Assembly (NCBI RefSeq): GCF_014645835.1
Contig: NZ_BMMM01000001.1
Span: 793,962 to 857,961 of the forward strand
Direction of reading: 5' to 3'
DNA length: 64,000 nt
From: Streptomyces albiflavescens
Lineage (GTDB): Bacteria > Actinomycetota > Actinomycetes > Streptomycetales > Streptomycetaceae
Part shown: positions 16,900-25,676 of the stretch, piece after piece
Layout of the letters: every line of letters begins with the position of its first letter
Position numbering within the stretch: position 1 is the stretch's first letter
Position numbers and translations under genes: made by a program
The notes under the pieces: model-generated
The model's input: the letters and a program-made list of their open reading frames with translations, nothing else
Told to the model about the DNA's origin: nothing
The model's database searches: none

Positions 16900-18339
16900 T
16901 CACACCGCGGGTCGCTGGAACTGCTGGTTGGTGCCGGTACCGCAGGGCCACTGGATGAGGCGGGCGCCGTCGGCGGTCGAGGCGTTCGCGACGTCAAGGC
17001 ACTTGCCGCTGTGCCGGGCGACCAGGCGGTAGTAGCCGCCTCCCTGGTCGTCGAACCGCCACTGCTGGTTGGTGCCCGTCGTGCAGTGGTACTGGTTCAC
17101 GAACGCACCGTCGGCGGTGGAGCCCCCGTCGACATCCAGGCACTTGCCGCTGTGCTGGGCGAGCACCCGGACGTAGCCGCCGCCCGCGTCCTGCAGCCGC
17201 CACTGCTGGTTGAGGCCGCCGTTGCAGGTGTACTGCAGCGCGTTGGCGCCGTCGGCGGCCGAGTTGTCGGTGACGTCGAGGCACTTGCCGCTGTGCCGGG
17301 CGACCAGGTTGTAGTAGGGGCCGCCGCCCACTCCGGTGACCGTGCCGGCGGCCGTGTCGATGGCCACCTGCGGGTACCACGGCAGGTTCATGGTGGTCCG
17401 GGTCGGGAAGGTCAGCGGCAGCCATACGTACTGGGAGTCGTTGACCGTGCCGCCCATGGAGTTGCCCCAGCGGTCGCCCATGTAGAGGTAGGAGGTGCCC
17501 GAGGTGCCCTGCACGGGCAGCACGTACGCCGTCTGGGAGCCGTAGGCGGTGGCGTCGCCGATCTCGGTCATGGGGGTCCAGGGACCGGTCAGGCTGGTGG
17601 CGGTGGCGTACCTCTGCTGGTTGGGGTTCCAGCCGCTGGTGCCGGACGTGAGCATGAAGTAGACGCCGTCGCGCTTGAACAGCGCGGGTGATTCACGGAA
17701 GTTGTTCGGCCACGGGTTGGCGACCAGGCTGTCGTAGCCGGTGTAGTCGGCGGTGAGCTTGTAGATGTGCAGGTCGGCGTTGCCGGCCGCGGAAGTGACC
17801 TGGTACGCGGTTCCGTCGTCGTCCTTGAACAGGGTCATGTCCCGGGACGTCGTACCGGACGGCGGCCGGAAGCTGCCCCGCCAGGCGTAGTCGCCGTCGA
17901 CGGTGTCGGAGACGGCCACCGCGGAACGGGACTCGTTGTAGTCCTTGCCGTTCTCCTTGTGCATCCACATCACGAACTTGCCGGTCGTGGTGTTGTAAAT
18001 GACTTTCGGCCGCTCGATGTTGGCGACCGCCAGCTCGGGAGCGCTGCTCTGGGTCAGCACATTGCGCCTGAACTCCCAGGTCTTCAGGTCGGTCGAGCGG
18101 TAGGCGGACACGGCCTTGAAGGTGTTGTCCGGGTTGCGGTTCTCACCGAACCAGTAGTAGTACGCGCCCACCTTGATCACCCCGCCGCCGTGGGCATGCA
18201 CCACGGCTCCCGTGGTGTCGGTGAACTGCGTCCCGTTGGTCACGGTGACCGGGGCGGCCTGGGCCGGGGCGCCGGCGACGAGCAGCGTGAACACGCCCAG
18301 GACAAGAGCGAGAAGAGGGGGGAACACACGTCTGAGCAT
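16900..18339 (-). CDS. Secreted GH43 (exo-beta-1,3-galactanase-like) with CBM13
   Basis: Predicted extracellular exo-beta-1,3-galactanase acting on the backbone of type II arabinogalactan. The 479-residue protein has a signal peptide (about 1-28, ending AGAPAQAAP), a five-bladed propeller (about 30-345) and a C-terminal ricin-B lectin module (about 350-479) with three repeats of the type YNLVARHSGKCLDV followed by NQQWR or NQQFQ. Features of GH43 subfamily 24 are VVHAHGGGVIKVGAYYYWFG, RPKVIYNTTTGKFVMWMHK, FRESPALFKRDGVYFMLTS (acid Glu) and AYGSQTAYVLPV, where a Gln replaces the usual base in that subfamily. The ATG 18339 has GGAG at good spacing. Its promoter region is shared with the divergent GH29 gene. 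Confidence 0.87.
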   Translation of the reverse strand: MLRRVFPPLLALVLGVFTLLVAGAPAQAAPVTVTNGTQFTDTTGAVVHAHGGGVIKVGAYYYWFGENRNPDNTFKAVSAYRSTDLKTWEFRRNVLTQSSAPELAVANIERPKVIYNTTTGKFVMWMHKENGKDYNESRSAVAVSDTVDGDYAWRGSFRPPSGTTSRDMTLFKDDDGTAYQVTSAAGNADLHIYKLTADYTGYDSLVANPWPNNFRESPALFKRDGVYFMLTSGTSGWNPNQQRYATATSLTGPWTPMTEIGDATAYGSQTAYVLPVQGTSGTSYLYMGDRWGNSMGGTVNDSQYVWLPLTFPTRTTMNLPWYPQVAIDTAAGTVTGVGGGPYYNLVARHSGKCLDVTDNSAADGANALQYTCNGGLNQQWRLQDAGGGYVRVLAQHSGKCLDVDGGSTADGAFVNQYHCTTGTNQQWRFDDQGGGYYRLVARHSGKCLDVANASTADGARLIQWPCGTGTNQQFQRPAV

Positions 18340-18433
18340 CGGTACTCCGCTCCGAGCGGCCGGCAACTTGTTGTTGGAATCTGTTCGGATCCGTCGCAGG
18401 ACACTAAGTACTGGGCATGCCCTCGTCAATAGC

Positions 18434-18459
18434 TACCGCACGGTAAATACATCCCATGT
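18434..18459. promoter_or_regulatory. Composite operator-like site 1 (TACCG-CA-CGGTA plus ACATCCCATGT)
   Basis: A perfect TACCGCACGGTA palindrome (18434-18445) is followed by ACATCCCATGT (18449-18459), itself palindromic around CCC. The site lies about 95 bases upstream of the GH43 gene and 220 bases upstream of the GH29 gene. The second half recurs at 18559, 33255 (reverse), 33432, 54707 and 54938. Candidate regulator: the GntR protein at 21493. Confidence 0.5.
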
Positions 18460-18547
18460 CGAGAGTTCGACAGCCCCGCAGGTGACACGTGAAAACCCTG
18501 ACAAGATTGGGTAGTTACGTCTGATCTCTGGACAACAACCCGTTCGA

Positions 18548-18569
18548 TACCCGGTAATACATCCAATGT
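18548..18569. promoter_or_regulatory. Composite operator-like site 2 (TACC-C-GGTA plus ACATCCAATGT)
   Basis: TACCCGGTA (18548-18556) overlaps into ACATCCAATGT (18559-18569). It repeats the order and spacing of the site at 18434-18459, 110 bases away. The pair reads CGGTAAATACATCCCATGT versus CGGTAATACATCCAATGT. It is the closer of the two to the GH29 start. Confidence 0.5.
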
Positions 18570-18680
18570 TCTCTTGCGTCGCGGCATGGGCTCCATCACC
18601 GGGACGCCCCTCGACCCGCTCGCTTCGAACCTGAAACGGCACACCGCCCGTGCTGTTCTGTGAACAGTCAGGAGAGATCC

Positions 18681-21023
18681 TTGCCCGAACCGATCAGTCG
18701 CCGCAGAGTGCTGACCGGCATGAGCGCCATGACCGTTGCCGCAGTCGTCTCACCGGCGCTGGCGGCCCCCGCCCACGCCGCCTCCACCCCACAGCCCCTC
18801 CCCCTCCTCCCGCTGCGGGTCCCCCAACCGGACCTGGGCATCGAGCAGCAGTCCGACGAGAAGATCCGGTGGCTGCAGGACGCCAAGCTCGGCATGTTCA
18901 TCCACTGGGGGGTCTACTCCGGCCCCGCCAGGGGCGAGTGGTACATGGAGAACTCCGCCGCCCCGCCGGAGACCTACCGCAAGTACTTCACCGACACGAC
19001 CGGCGAGCAGTTCACGGCGAGCGCCTACAAACCTGCCGACTGGGCCCAGTTGGCCAAGGACATGGGCGCGAAGTACACCGTCCTGACGACTCGTCACCAC
19101 GAGGGTTTCGCCCTGTGGCCGTCCAACCACCCGAACGCCTTCCACGCCGGACAGGCTCCGATGCGGCGGGACCTGATCGGCGAGTACGTCACCGCCGTAC
19201 GCGACGCCGGCCTCAGGGTCGGGCTCTACTACTCCCCCATGAGCTGGCGCTACCCCGGCTACTACGACGTGACCGGCACCAACTGCCTGCCCAACAAGTG
19301 GGGTTACACCACCGATCCCGCGCACAAGGAGAACGCGCGGATCATGAAGAACGAGGTGTACCAACAGGTCAAGGAGCTGATGACCCAGTACGGCAAGATC
19401 GACGACATCTACTGGGACGGCGGCTGGCTGGGCCAGCACGGCTCCGACTCGGACTCCGCCTTCTTCTGGGAACCCGGCAAGCTCCGCGACACCGCCAACC
19501 AGTGGCCGGTGGACTCCGCCTACAGCGAGACCGACTCCGCCACCGGCCGCCCCCTCGGTGTGATGGGCCTGGTCCGCAAGCATCAGCCCGACATCGTGGT
19601 CAACCCGCGCTCCGGCTGGATGGGCGACTACACCAGCGAGGAAGGCGGCGCGATCCCCACCGGTGCCATGCGTACCGGCCGTCTGACGGAGAAGAACTTC
19701 ACCATCTGCGGATCCTGGGGCTACAGAGCCGGCGCGCCCGTGATGAGCTTCGGCACCATCATGGACATCCTGGTCAACTCCTGGGTGCGCAACATGGTGT
19801 GCCTCCTCAACGTCGGCCCCGACCGCACCGGCGTCGTCCCCGCCGACCAGGCCGCCGTGGTGCGCAGGGTCGGCTCCTTCCTCTCCACCTGCGGCCAGGC
19901 CGTCTACGGCACGCGCGGCGGGCCGTGGGAACCAGTGGACGGCCGGTACGGTTACACGTACAAGGACAACACCTTCTACGTCCACCTGCTGCCCGGCTAC
20001 AGCGGCACCTCCTTCACCACCCCGTCCACCGGAGACGCCAAGGTCACCCGCGTCTTCGAGGTCGCCACGGGCACCGACCTGTCGTACACCGTCGGCTCGG
20101 ACGGCAGGGTGACGATCACCGGCGTCAACCGCACCCGCATCCCCGAGGACAGCGTCATCGGGGTCACGCTCGACCGTTCCGTGCAGCCGGCCGACATCGC
20201 CGTCGGCAAGACGGCCACGGCCGGCAGCGAGGAGACCTCCAAGGGCAACACCGCCGCCAAGGCCTTCGACGGCTCCACCGCCACCCGCTGGAGCGCGAGC
20301 AACGGCGACACGGGGCAGTGGCTCAAGGTGGACCTGGGGTCGGTGAGGTCGCTGACCGGAACCCGAATCGCCTGGGAGTCCCCGGGCACGAACTACCGCT
20401 ACCGGATCGAGGGTTCCACCGACAACGCCGGCTGGACAACCCTGGCCGACCTGACCGCCACCACCAGCACCAGTCAGGTGCAGGTCTCGGTCTTCCGGGC
20501 GCAGGCACGGTATGTGCGGGTGACGGTCACCGGGCTGCCCTCGGGTGTCTGGGCGTCGGTCCGCAACCTGGAGGTCTACGACCGGCCCTTCAGCGCGGAC
20601 GTCGGCACCGTCCGGCTGGTGAACCGCAAGAGCGGCAAGGTACTGGACGTCAGCGGCGCCTCGACCGCCGACGGGGGCGCCGTCATCCAGTGGCCGTGGG
20701 GCGGCGGTACCAACCAGCAGTGGAAACTGCTGCCCAACGCCGACGGATCCTACCGGCTGTCCAACGTCCGCAGCGGCAAGGTCCTTCAGAGCCCGGGCGG
20801 CTCGGCCAAGGGGGACGGACTGAGCCAGTGGACCGACGACGGCGGCGACAACCAGTCGTGGAAGCTGGTGCCCTCTCAGACCAGCGGTTACCACCAGCTC
20901 GTCAACGTCCGCAACGGTTGGTGCGCCGACGTCAAGGACGCCTCCACCGCAGACGGCGCCTCGGTCATCCAGTGGCCCGCCACCGGCGGCCCCAACCAGG
21001 ACTGGCAGATCCTCGCGCTTTGA
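18681..21023 (+). CDS. Secreted GH29 alpha-L-fucosidase with CBM32 and CBM13
   Basis: Releases terminal alpha-L-fucose outside the cell. The 780-residue protein starts at TTG 18681, which has AGGAGAG just upstream; the earlier GTG 18660 lacks a binding site. A Tat-type signal (SRRRVLTGMSAM) ends near AHAAS. The GH29 domain (about 45-470) shows WLQDAKLGMFIHWGVYS, VLTTRHHEGFALWPS and KIDDIYWDGGW, whose Asp in WDGG is the predicted nucleophile. A discoidin-type CBM32 (about 505-640, KAFDGSTATRW and VRVTVTG) and a ricin-B lectin (about 645-780, three QW repeats) follow. It is divergent from the GH43 gene across the two composite operator-like sites. A short GH95 relic lies just downstream. Confidence 0.93.
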   Translation: MPEPISRRRVLTGMSAMTVAAVVSPALAAPAHAASTPQPLPLLPLRVPQPDLGIEQQSDEKIRWLQDAKLGMFIHWGVYSGPARGEWYMENSAAPPETYRKYFTDTTGEQFTASAYKPADWAQLAKDMGAKYTVLTTRHHEGFALWPSNHPNAFHAGQAPMRRDLIGEYVTAVRDAGLRVGLYYSPMSWRYPGYYDVTGTNCLPNKWGYTTDPAHKENARIMKNEVYQQVKELMTQYGKIDDIYWDGGWLGQHGSDSDSAFFWEPGKLRDTANQWPVDSAYSETDSATGRPLGVMGLVRKHQPDIVVNPRSGWMGDYTSEEGGAIPTGAMRTGRLTEKNFTICGSWGYRAGAPVMSFGTIMDILVNSWVRNMVCLLNVGPDRTGVVPADQAAVVRRVGSFLSTCGQAVYGTRGGPWEPVDGRYGYTYKDNTFYVHLLPGYSGTSFTTPSTGDAKVTRVFEVATGTDLSYTVGSDGRVTITGVNRTRIPEDSVIGVTLDRSVQPADIAVGKTATAGSEETSKGNTAAKAFDGSTATRWSASNGDTGQWLKVDLGSVRSLTGTRIAWESPGTNYRYRIEGSTDNAGWTTLADLTATTSTSQVQVSVFRAQARYVRVTVTGLPSGVWASVRNLEVYDRPFSADVGTVRLVNRKSGKVLDVSGASTADGGAVIQWPWGGGTNQQWKLLPNADGSYRLSNVRSGKVLQSPGGSAKGDGLSQWTDDGGDNQSWKLVPSQTSGYHQLVNVRNGWCADVKDASTADGASVIQWPATGGPNQDWQILAL

Positions 21024-21032
21024 CAACGCCGG

Positions 21033-21067
21033 GCGGGGGCCGTACCGCGTGACGGCGCGGTCCCCGC
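21033..21067 (+). terminator. Imperfect hairpin after GH29 gene
   Basis: Inner arms ACCGCG (21044-21049) and CGCGGT (21056-21061) and outer arms GCGGGG and CCCCGC pair, with a five-base bulge on the left side. It starts ten bases after the stop codon. Weak but well placed. Confidence 0.4.
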
Positions 21068-21087
21068 TCGTACTCCGCTCCGGCCGG

Positions 21088-21204
21088 CGCACCCCGTCCA
21101 GCGTCACGTGCGCCACGACGGCCACGGTCAGCGGCGGCGGCCTGCTGAATCTGCGCGGCACCTACTCTGCCGGTCAGCGGGCGTCCGGCCGTATGCAGCG
21201 GTGA
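21088..21204 (+). pseudogene. GH95 alpha-L-fucosidase fragment
   Basis: Thirty-eight codons matching an internal part of the intact GH95 gene at 35982: TPSSVTCATTATVSGGG and LLNLRGTYSAGQ compare with VPSSMSFTTHATVTSGSG and YLNLRGTYPSGQ there. At DNA level the run CTGAATCTGCGCGGCACCTA is identical in both. A stop follows at 21204, and nothing else of GH95 is seen. It is a leftover of a second GH95 copy that once followed the GH29 gene, as the intact GH95 follows the other GH29 gene. Confidence 0.65.
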
Positions 21205-21492
21205 CCACCACGGCAACGGTCACGCGCGAAGTCCGCGTCGGCGATGGTCCGTCGCCCGCCACCGGCGCGACCTGACCTCTGGACAGCGCGATGACGTCGA
21301 ACCCGTATCCGCCGATCGCGTCGCCCGAACCACCGCCGCGCGCACGGAGGCGTCGTCGGAGACGTCGGCGGTGAAGCCCCGTAGCGGCTCTTTCAGCGAT
21401 GCGGGGTCGAGCTCTGACCGCCGGATGACCTCCGCTCCCGGGACCTCGGCCTTTCCGCCCTCCGGTCCCGGGAGAGCATCGGCGCCCGCCCG

Positions 21493-22215
21493 TCACTTCC
21501 CCGCTGTCGTCCCGAAGGGGAGCGGTTCGCCCGAGCGCAGGTGTTCCCGCAGCCACTGCTCGGTGTTGCTCACGTGCAGCAGTGCCGCTGCCTGGCTGAG
21601 GGTGGCGTCACGGGTGGACAGGGCGTTGAAGATGGCCTCGTGCTCGGCGAGAGTGCGGCCCGCCGCCTTGTCGTCGACCAGACCGCGCCAGATACGGGCG
21701 CGCAGGGTGCGGCCGGAGATCCCTTCCAGGAGGGTGAGGAGGGTCTCGTTGCCTGTGGCCGAGACGACGGCGCGGTGGAAGGCGGCGTCGTGGGCGTTGA
21801 GCCGTTCGACGTCGTCGCGGGCCTCGCGCATGGCGTCCAGGTGCTGCTTCACCTCGGCCAGTTGCTCATCAGAAATCCGCGTGGCGGCAAGGGCCGTGGC
21901 CATGGGTTCGAGGAGCCGCCGTACCTCCATGAGGTCCTGCAGGGCGACCGAGTCGCCCTGCAGCAGCTCCACCGCACCGCCGAGCCCCTCCAGGAGCAGG
22001 CTCGGCTGGAGGCTGGTCACATACGTGCCGTCCCCCCGGCGGACCTCCAGGACCCGCGCGACGGCCAGCGCCTTGACCGCCTCTCGGGCGAGGTTGCGGG
22101 ACAGGCCCAGCTGCGCGGCCAGGTCCGGCTCCGGTGGGAGCTTCGAGCCCGGAGGAAGGGCACCGGTCCGGATCAGCTCACGGATCTGCTCGATGGCCTT
22201 GTCCGTCAGAGACAC
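21493..22215 (-). CDS. FadR-type GntR transcriptional regulator
   Basis: Likely ligand-responsive repressor of the fucose operon. The 240-residue protein has an N-terminal winged helix (about 1-68) with LPPGSKLPPEPDLAAQLGLS and a recognition helix in SRNLAREAVKALAVARVL, then an all-helical FCD domain (about 90-225). The FCD metal-binding pattern is visible (NAHDAAFHRAVV, TLAEHEAIFNAL, LLHVSNTE). It is the last gene of the 12-gene operon, and its start overlaps the aldo/keto reductase stop by ten bases, so it would be autoregulated. The ACATCC(C/A)ATGT sites in the fucose promoter regions are candidate operators. The inducer may be fucose, fuconate or a 2-keto-3-deoxy intermediate. Confidence 0.9.
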   Translation of the reverse strand: MSLTDKAIEQIRELIRTGALPPGSKLPPEPDLAAQLGLSRNLAREAVKALAVARVLEVRRGDGTYVTSLQPSLLLEGLGGAVELLQGDSVALQDLMEVRRLLEPMATALAATRISDEQLAEVKQHLDAMREARDDVERLNAHDAAFHRAVVSATGNETLLTLLEGISGRTLRARIWRGLVDDKAAGRTLAEHEAIFNALSTRDATLSQAAALLHVSNTEQWLREHLRSGEPLPFGTTAGK

Positions 22216-23219
22216 CGCACATCCCTCCCTCCACCGTGCCCCGCGAGCACGTCCGCCCTGATCAGCCCCTGCGCGCTCAGATCGTCCCAGAGGCCGTCCG
22301 GGACGTGCTGATCATGGAGTTCCACGTTTCGTCCGACCTGTTGCGGAGTCCGCATGCCGAGGGTGACGTTGATGATACTGGGATGGGTGTACGGGAAGGC
22401 GATCGCGGCGGCGGGCAGGCTGGTCCCGTGTTCCGCGCAGACCTCGGCGATCGCCCGGGCACGGGCGACCAGAGCCGGCGGGGCGTCCTGGTAGTCGTAC
22501 TTCATGCCCTCGGCGGGCCGGTCACGGGAGAGCAGTCCCGAGTTGAACACGCCCACCGCCACCACGCTCTTGCCGAGGTCCCGCGCGGCGGGCAGGACGT
22601 CGTCCAGCGCCGACTGGTCCAGGAGCGTGTAGCGCCCGGCCAGCATCACCACGTCGGCGGCGGTCTCGCGCAGGAAGCGGGCGAGCATCGCCGACTGGTT
22701 CATGCCGGCGCCGATCGCGCCGATCGCACCCTGGTCGCGCAACTCCGCGAGCGTGGGCATGGCCTCCTCCGCCGCCTGCCGCCAGTGGTCGTCCGGATCG
22801 TGCAGGTAGACGATGTCCAGCCGGTCCAGGCCGGTGCGCTGCAGCGTGTCCTCGATGGAGCGCAGTACGCCGTCGCGGCTGAAGTCCCACTGTCTGCGCA
22901 GGTCGTCCCGTACGACGAAACCCTCGGCGTCGACTCCGCGTGACTCCTCGTTGGGCACCAGCAGCCTGCCGACCTTGGAGGAGATGACGTACTCGTCGCG
23001 CGGACGGTCTCGCAGCGCAGCGCCCAGACGGCGCTCGGAGAGGCCGAGCCCGTAGTGCGGGGCGGTGTCGAAATACCGCAGGCCGGCCTCCCAGGCCGCG
23101 TCGACGGCGGCGGTCGCGTCGTCGACGGGGGTGACGCGGTAGAGGTTGCCGATCACGGAGGCCCCGAAGCCGAGCTCGGTGAGCGAGACGGACGTGTTCT
23201 GGATCTTCCGCTGGTACAA
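22206..23219 (-). CDS. Aldo/keto reductase, probable L-fucose (D-threo-aldose) 1-dehydrogenase
   Basis: Predicted NAD(P)-dependent oxidation of L-fucose to L-fucono-lactone, the first step of the oxidative route. The 337-residue protein has the AKR catalytic tetrad Asp51, Tyr56 (YFDTAPHYGLG), Lys82 (ISSKVGR) and His140 (IVYLHDPDD). The insertion with the WDFSRDGVLRSIEDTLQRTG stretch and the GMKYDYQDAPP motif place it with D-threo-aldose dehydrogenases. These accept L-fucose, L-galactose and D-arabinose, so the true sugar is open. There is no signal peptide. It lies 35 bases after the kinase gene and overlaps the GntR start. Confidence 0.85.
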   Translation of the reverse strand: MYQRKIQNTSVSLTELGFGASVIGNLYRVTPVDDATAAVDAAWEAGLRYFDTAPHYGLGLSERRLGAALRDRPRDEYVISSKVGRLLVPNEESRGVDAEGFVVRDDLRRQWDFSRDGVLRSIEDTLQRTGLDRLDIVYLHDPDDHWRQAAEEAMPTLAELRDQGAIGAIGAGMNQSAMLARFLRETAADVVMLAGRYTLLDQSALDDVLPAARDLGKSVVAVGVFNSGLLSRDRPAEGMKYDYQDAPPALVARARAIAEVCAEHGTSLPAAAIAFPYTHPSIINVTLGMRTPQQVGRNVELHDQHVPDGLWDDLSAQGLIRADVLAGHGGGRDVRCL

Positions 23220-23254
23220 GTCGTGCTCCTGGGGTACGGGCGATACGGGCGTCG

Positions 23255-24292
23255 TCAGCGTCTGACGTGGGCAGACCCGCCCGCGATGAGCGCCTCGACC
23301 TCGGCGAGCGAGGCCATGGAGACGTCTCCGGGCGTGGTCATGGTGAGCGCGCCGTGGGCGGTGCCGTAGGCCAGGGCGCGCTCCAGGCCGGCCTCGTCGA
23401 GAAGTCCGTGGATGAGGCCGGCGGCGAAGGCATCGCCGGAGCCGATGCGGTCCAGGACCTGCAGGCCTGGCATCCGGGGGCCGGCGATGAAGCCGGTTTC
23501 GGCTGACCAGGCGGCCGAGGACCAGTCGTTGACGCCGGCCGACGGTACGCCGCGCAGGGTCGTCGCCAGCACCTGTGCGTCGGGGAGCAGGCCGGCCAAC
23601 TCGGCGAGGACGTCCGCCGCTTCGTCGTCCCCGATACGCGTCTGTCCCGGGTACGTCCCGGCCAGGCCCAGTGCGCCCACGATGACGTCGGCGTGCCGGG
23701 CGAGCCGCAGGTCGGCCTCGCGGGCGGCGTCGGCGCCGCCCCGGCCGGCCCAGAGGCTCGGGCGGTAATTGGGGTCGTAGGAGACGGTGACGCCGTGGCG
23801 GCGGGCCGCGGCCATGGCCTCGTCTGCGACGTCCACCGTGGTGTCGGACAAGCCCGCGAAGATGCCACCGGTGTGGAACCAGCGCACCCCTGCCGAGAAC
23901 ACCGTGTCCCAGTCCACATCACCCTTCCGCAGCTGGGAGACGGCGGTGTGGGCACGGTCGCTGACGCCCAGCGCGCCGCGGATGCCGTAGCCGCGTTCGA
24001 CGAAGTTCAAGCCGTTGCGGGCGGTGCGGCCGATGCCGTCGTCCGGTATCCAGCGGATCAGCGAGGTGTCGACGCCGCCCTGGAGGATCAGGTCCTCGAC
24101 GAGCCGGCCCACCGCGTTGTCGGCTAGCGCGGTCACGACGGCCGTCCGCAGGCCGAAGCAGCGCCGCAGCCCACGGACGACGTTGTACTCGCCGCCACCC
24201 TCCCAGACCTGGAACGTGCGGGCGGTGCGGATGCGTCCCTCGCCCGGGTCGAAGCGCAGCATCACCTCGCCGAGGGCCACCACGTCGATCAC
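23255..24292 (-). CDS. PfkB-family sugar kinase, 2-keto-3-deoxygluconate kinase-like
   Basis: Cytoplasmic carbohydrate kinase of 345 residues, closest in pattern to 2-dehydro-3-deoxygluconokinases. VVALGEVMLRFDPGEG opens the PfkB fold, GGEYNVVRGLRRCFG matches the substrate-binding glycine motif, and DRIGSGDAFAAGLIHGLL is PfkB signature 2 with the catalytic Asp (GSGD instead of the more common GAGD). The GTG start at 24292 overlaps the aldolase stop (GTGA), so translation is coupled. A kinase acting on the 6-hydroxyl cannot use 2-keto-3-deoxy-L-fuconate, which has no 6-OH, so a non-deoxy substrate such as a keto-deoxy-galactonate or gluconate is more likely. Confidence 0.85.
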   Translation of the reverse strand: MIDVVALGEVMLRFDPGEGRIRTARTFQVWEGGGEYNVVRGLRRCFGLRTAVVTALADNAVGRLVEDLILQGGVDTSLIRWIPDDGIGRTARNGLNFVERGYGIRGALGVSDRAHTAVSQLRKGDVDWDTVFSAGVRWFHTGGIFAGLSDTTVDVADEAMAAARRHGVTVSYDPNYRPSLWAGRGGADAAREADLRLARHADVIVGALGLAGTYPGQTRIGDDEAADVLAELAGLLPDAQVLATTLRGVPSAGVNDWSSAAWSAETGFIAGPRMPGLQVLDRIGSGDAFAAGLIHGLLDEAGLERALAYGTAHGALTMTTPGDVSMASLAEVEALIAGGSAHVRR

Positions 24293-24918
24293 GTCATGCT
24301 CCTCTCCACCGCCTCGGCGGTCAGTCGGCGGATCGCCTCGTAGTCGCCCCGCTCCAGGTGGGCGGCGGTGGCCATCCAGCTGCCGCCGACGGCCAGGACC
24401 GTCGGGTCGGCGAGGTAGGCGGCCAGGCGGGAGGCGTCGATCCCGCCGGTCGGCACGAAGCGCGTCCGGGGGAAGGGGGCTGCGAGCGCTCGCAGCGTCC
24501 GCAGGCCGCCGAGCGGCTCGGCGGGGAAGAACTTGACGGTGTCGAGGCCCGCCTTGAGGGCGCGCATCAGCTCGGTGGCGGTGGCGATACCGGGCACCAC
24601 GGGCACCCTCAACTCCCGGCACTTGGCGATGACTTCCTCGTCGAAGCCGGGAGAGACGACGAAGCGGGCCCCGGCCGCCACGGCACGTTCCGCCTGCTCG
24701 GGCGTGAGGACCGTGCCCGCACCGACGGCCAGGCCGCCATGGGCCGCCATCGCTTTGAGCACCTGCTCGGCGTCCGGGGTGCGGAAGGTGACTTCGGCGC
24801 ACCGGGCACCACCCGCCGCAAGCGCCTCGGCCAGCGGCCCGGCGGTCGCGATGGACGGCACGGTCAGTACCGGCATGACGCGGGAGCCGGCCAGCACGGC
24901 GGCCGGGTCTGTGGTCAT
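24289..24918 (-). CDS. KDPG-type class I aldolase
   Basis: Cytoplasmic aldolase of 209 residues of the KDPG/KDPGal family, splitting 2-keto-3-deoxy sugar acids or their 6-phosphates into pyruvate and an aldehyde. The Schiff-base Lys129 sits in DTVKFFPAEPLGG, the general-base Glu42 in CAEVTFRTPDA, and the phosphate-loop residues in FVPTGGID and VGGSWMA. The length is typical. Start ATG 24918 overlaps the SDR stop (ATGA), and its stop overlaps the kinase start. In this setting it could cleave a phosphorylated keto-deoxy-galactonate or, with relaxed specificity, 2-keto-3-deoxy-L-fuconate to pyruvate and lactaldehyde. Confidence 0.9.
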   Translation of the reverse strand: MTTDPAAVLAGSRVMPVLTVPSIATAGPLAEALAAGGARCAEVTFRTPDAEQVLKAMAAHGGLAVGAGTVLTPEQAERAVAAGARFVVSPGFDEEVIAKCRELRVPVVPGIATATELMRALKAGLDTVKFFPAEPLGGLRTLRALAAPFPRTRFVPTGGIDASRLAAYLADPTVLAVGGSWMATAAHLERGDYEAIRRLTAEAVERSMT

Positions 24919-25676
24919 CGGCCCAGCCATCCGCCGTCGACGGGCAGGACGGTGCCATGGACGTAGGCGGCCGCGTCCGAGGCGAGGAAGACGGCGGCGC
25001 CCGCCAGGTCGTCCGCGCTGCCCCACCGTCCGGCGGGGATACGGTCCAGGATCGCCCTGCTGCGCTCCGGATCGTCCCGCAGAGCCTGGGTGTTGTCGGT
25101 GGCGATGTAACCGGGGGCAAGGGCGTTGACGTTGACGCCGTACGGCGCCCACTCGTTGGCCAGCGCCTTGGTCAGCCCGGCGATGCCGTGCTTGGCGGCG
25201 GTGTAGCCGGGGACGTTGATACCGCCCTGGAAGCTGAGCAGCGACGCCGTGAAGATGATCTTCCCCTGGCCGCGGGCCACCATCGCGGCACCCACCGCCC
25301 GGGTCAGGACGAACTGGGCGCTGAGATTGACCTGGAGCACCAACTCCCAGTCGGCGTCGGCGTGTTCCGCGGCAGGGGCGCGTCGGATCGTGCCCGCGTT
25401 GTTGACCAGGATGTCCACCGGACGCTCACGCCCGGCAAGGTCCGCGCCCAGGGCTCGTACGGCTTCCGGGTCGGCGAAGTCGGCGCGGATCGCCTCGAAG
25501 GTGCGGCCCGCGGCGAGGACGTACTTCTCGACCGCGCTGCCGGACTCCTCCAGGGTGGCGCTGACGCCGATGACGTCCGCGCCGGCCTCGGCGAGCGCGC
25601 GGGCCATGGCCCTGCCGATGCCGCGTCGGGCACCGGTGACGACTGCGAGCCGTCCGGTGAGGTCGAAGGCGGTCAT
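24915..25676 (-). CDS. SDR dehydrogenase, KduD-like / 2-keto-3-deoxy-L-fuconate dehydrogenase candidate
   Basis: Classical short-chain dehydrogenase of 253 residues. The Rossmann glycine motif is TGARRGIG (14-21), then NNAG (92-95), with catalytic Ser145 (FTASLLSF), Tyr158 and Lys162 (GYTAAKHG). The C-terminal part (APGYIATDNTQALRDDPERS) is the signature I associate with KduD-type 2-dehydro-3-deoxy-D-gluconate 5-dehydrogenases. In fucose operons the corresponding enzyme oxidises C4 of 2-keto-3-deoxy-L-fuconate. Four-base overlaps on both sides (ATGA) show tight coupling to the alcohol dehydrogenase and aldolase genes. Confidence 0.88.
   Translation of the reverse strand: MTAFDLTGRLAVVTGARRGIGRAMARALAEAGADVIGVSATLEESGSAVEKYVLAAGRTFEAIRADFADPEAVRALGADLAGRERPVDILVNNAGTIRRAPAAEHADADWELVLQVNLSAQFVLTRAVGAAMVARGQGKIIFTASLLSFQGGINVPGYTAAKHGIAGLTKALANEWAPYGVNVNALAPGYIATDNTQALRDDPERSRAILDRIPAGRWGSADDLAGAAVFLASDAAAYVHGTVLPVDGGWLGR

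Noticed and set aside
13247..18554. CCGTTCGATA shared by two leader regions as an operator
   Set aside because: Only ten bases match and only two copies were found, which is too little to claim a site.
18750..21161. Very long minus-strand open frame (about 800 codons) opposite the GH29 gene
   Set aside because: Its translation is low-complexity Gly/Val/Arg/Asp-rich sequence typical of the antisense of a high-G+C gene, with no family signature. The plus strand encodes a clear fucosidase.
21270..21470. Possible SDR dehydrogenase relic on the minus strand
   Set aside because: One short run (RGFTADVSDDASVRAAV) resembles an SDR, but the rest breaks up and no glycine or catalytic motif is seen.
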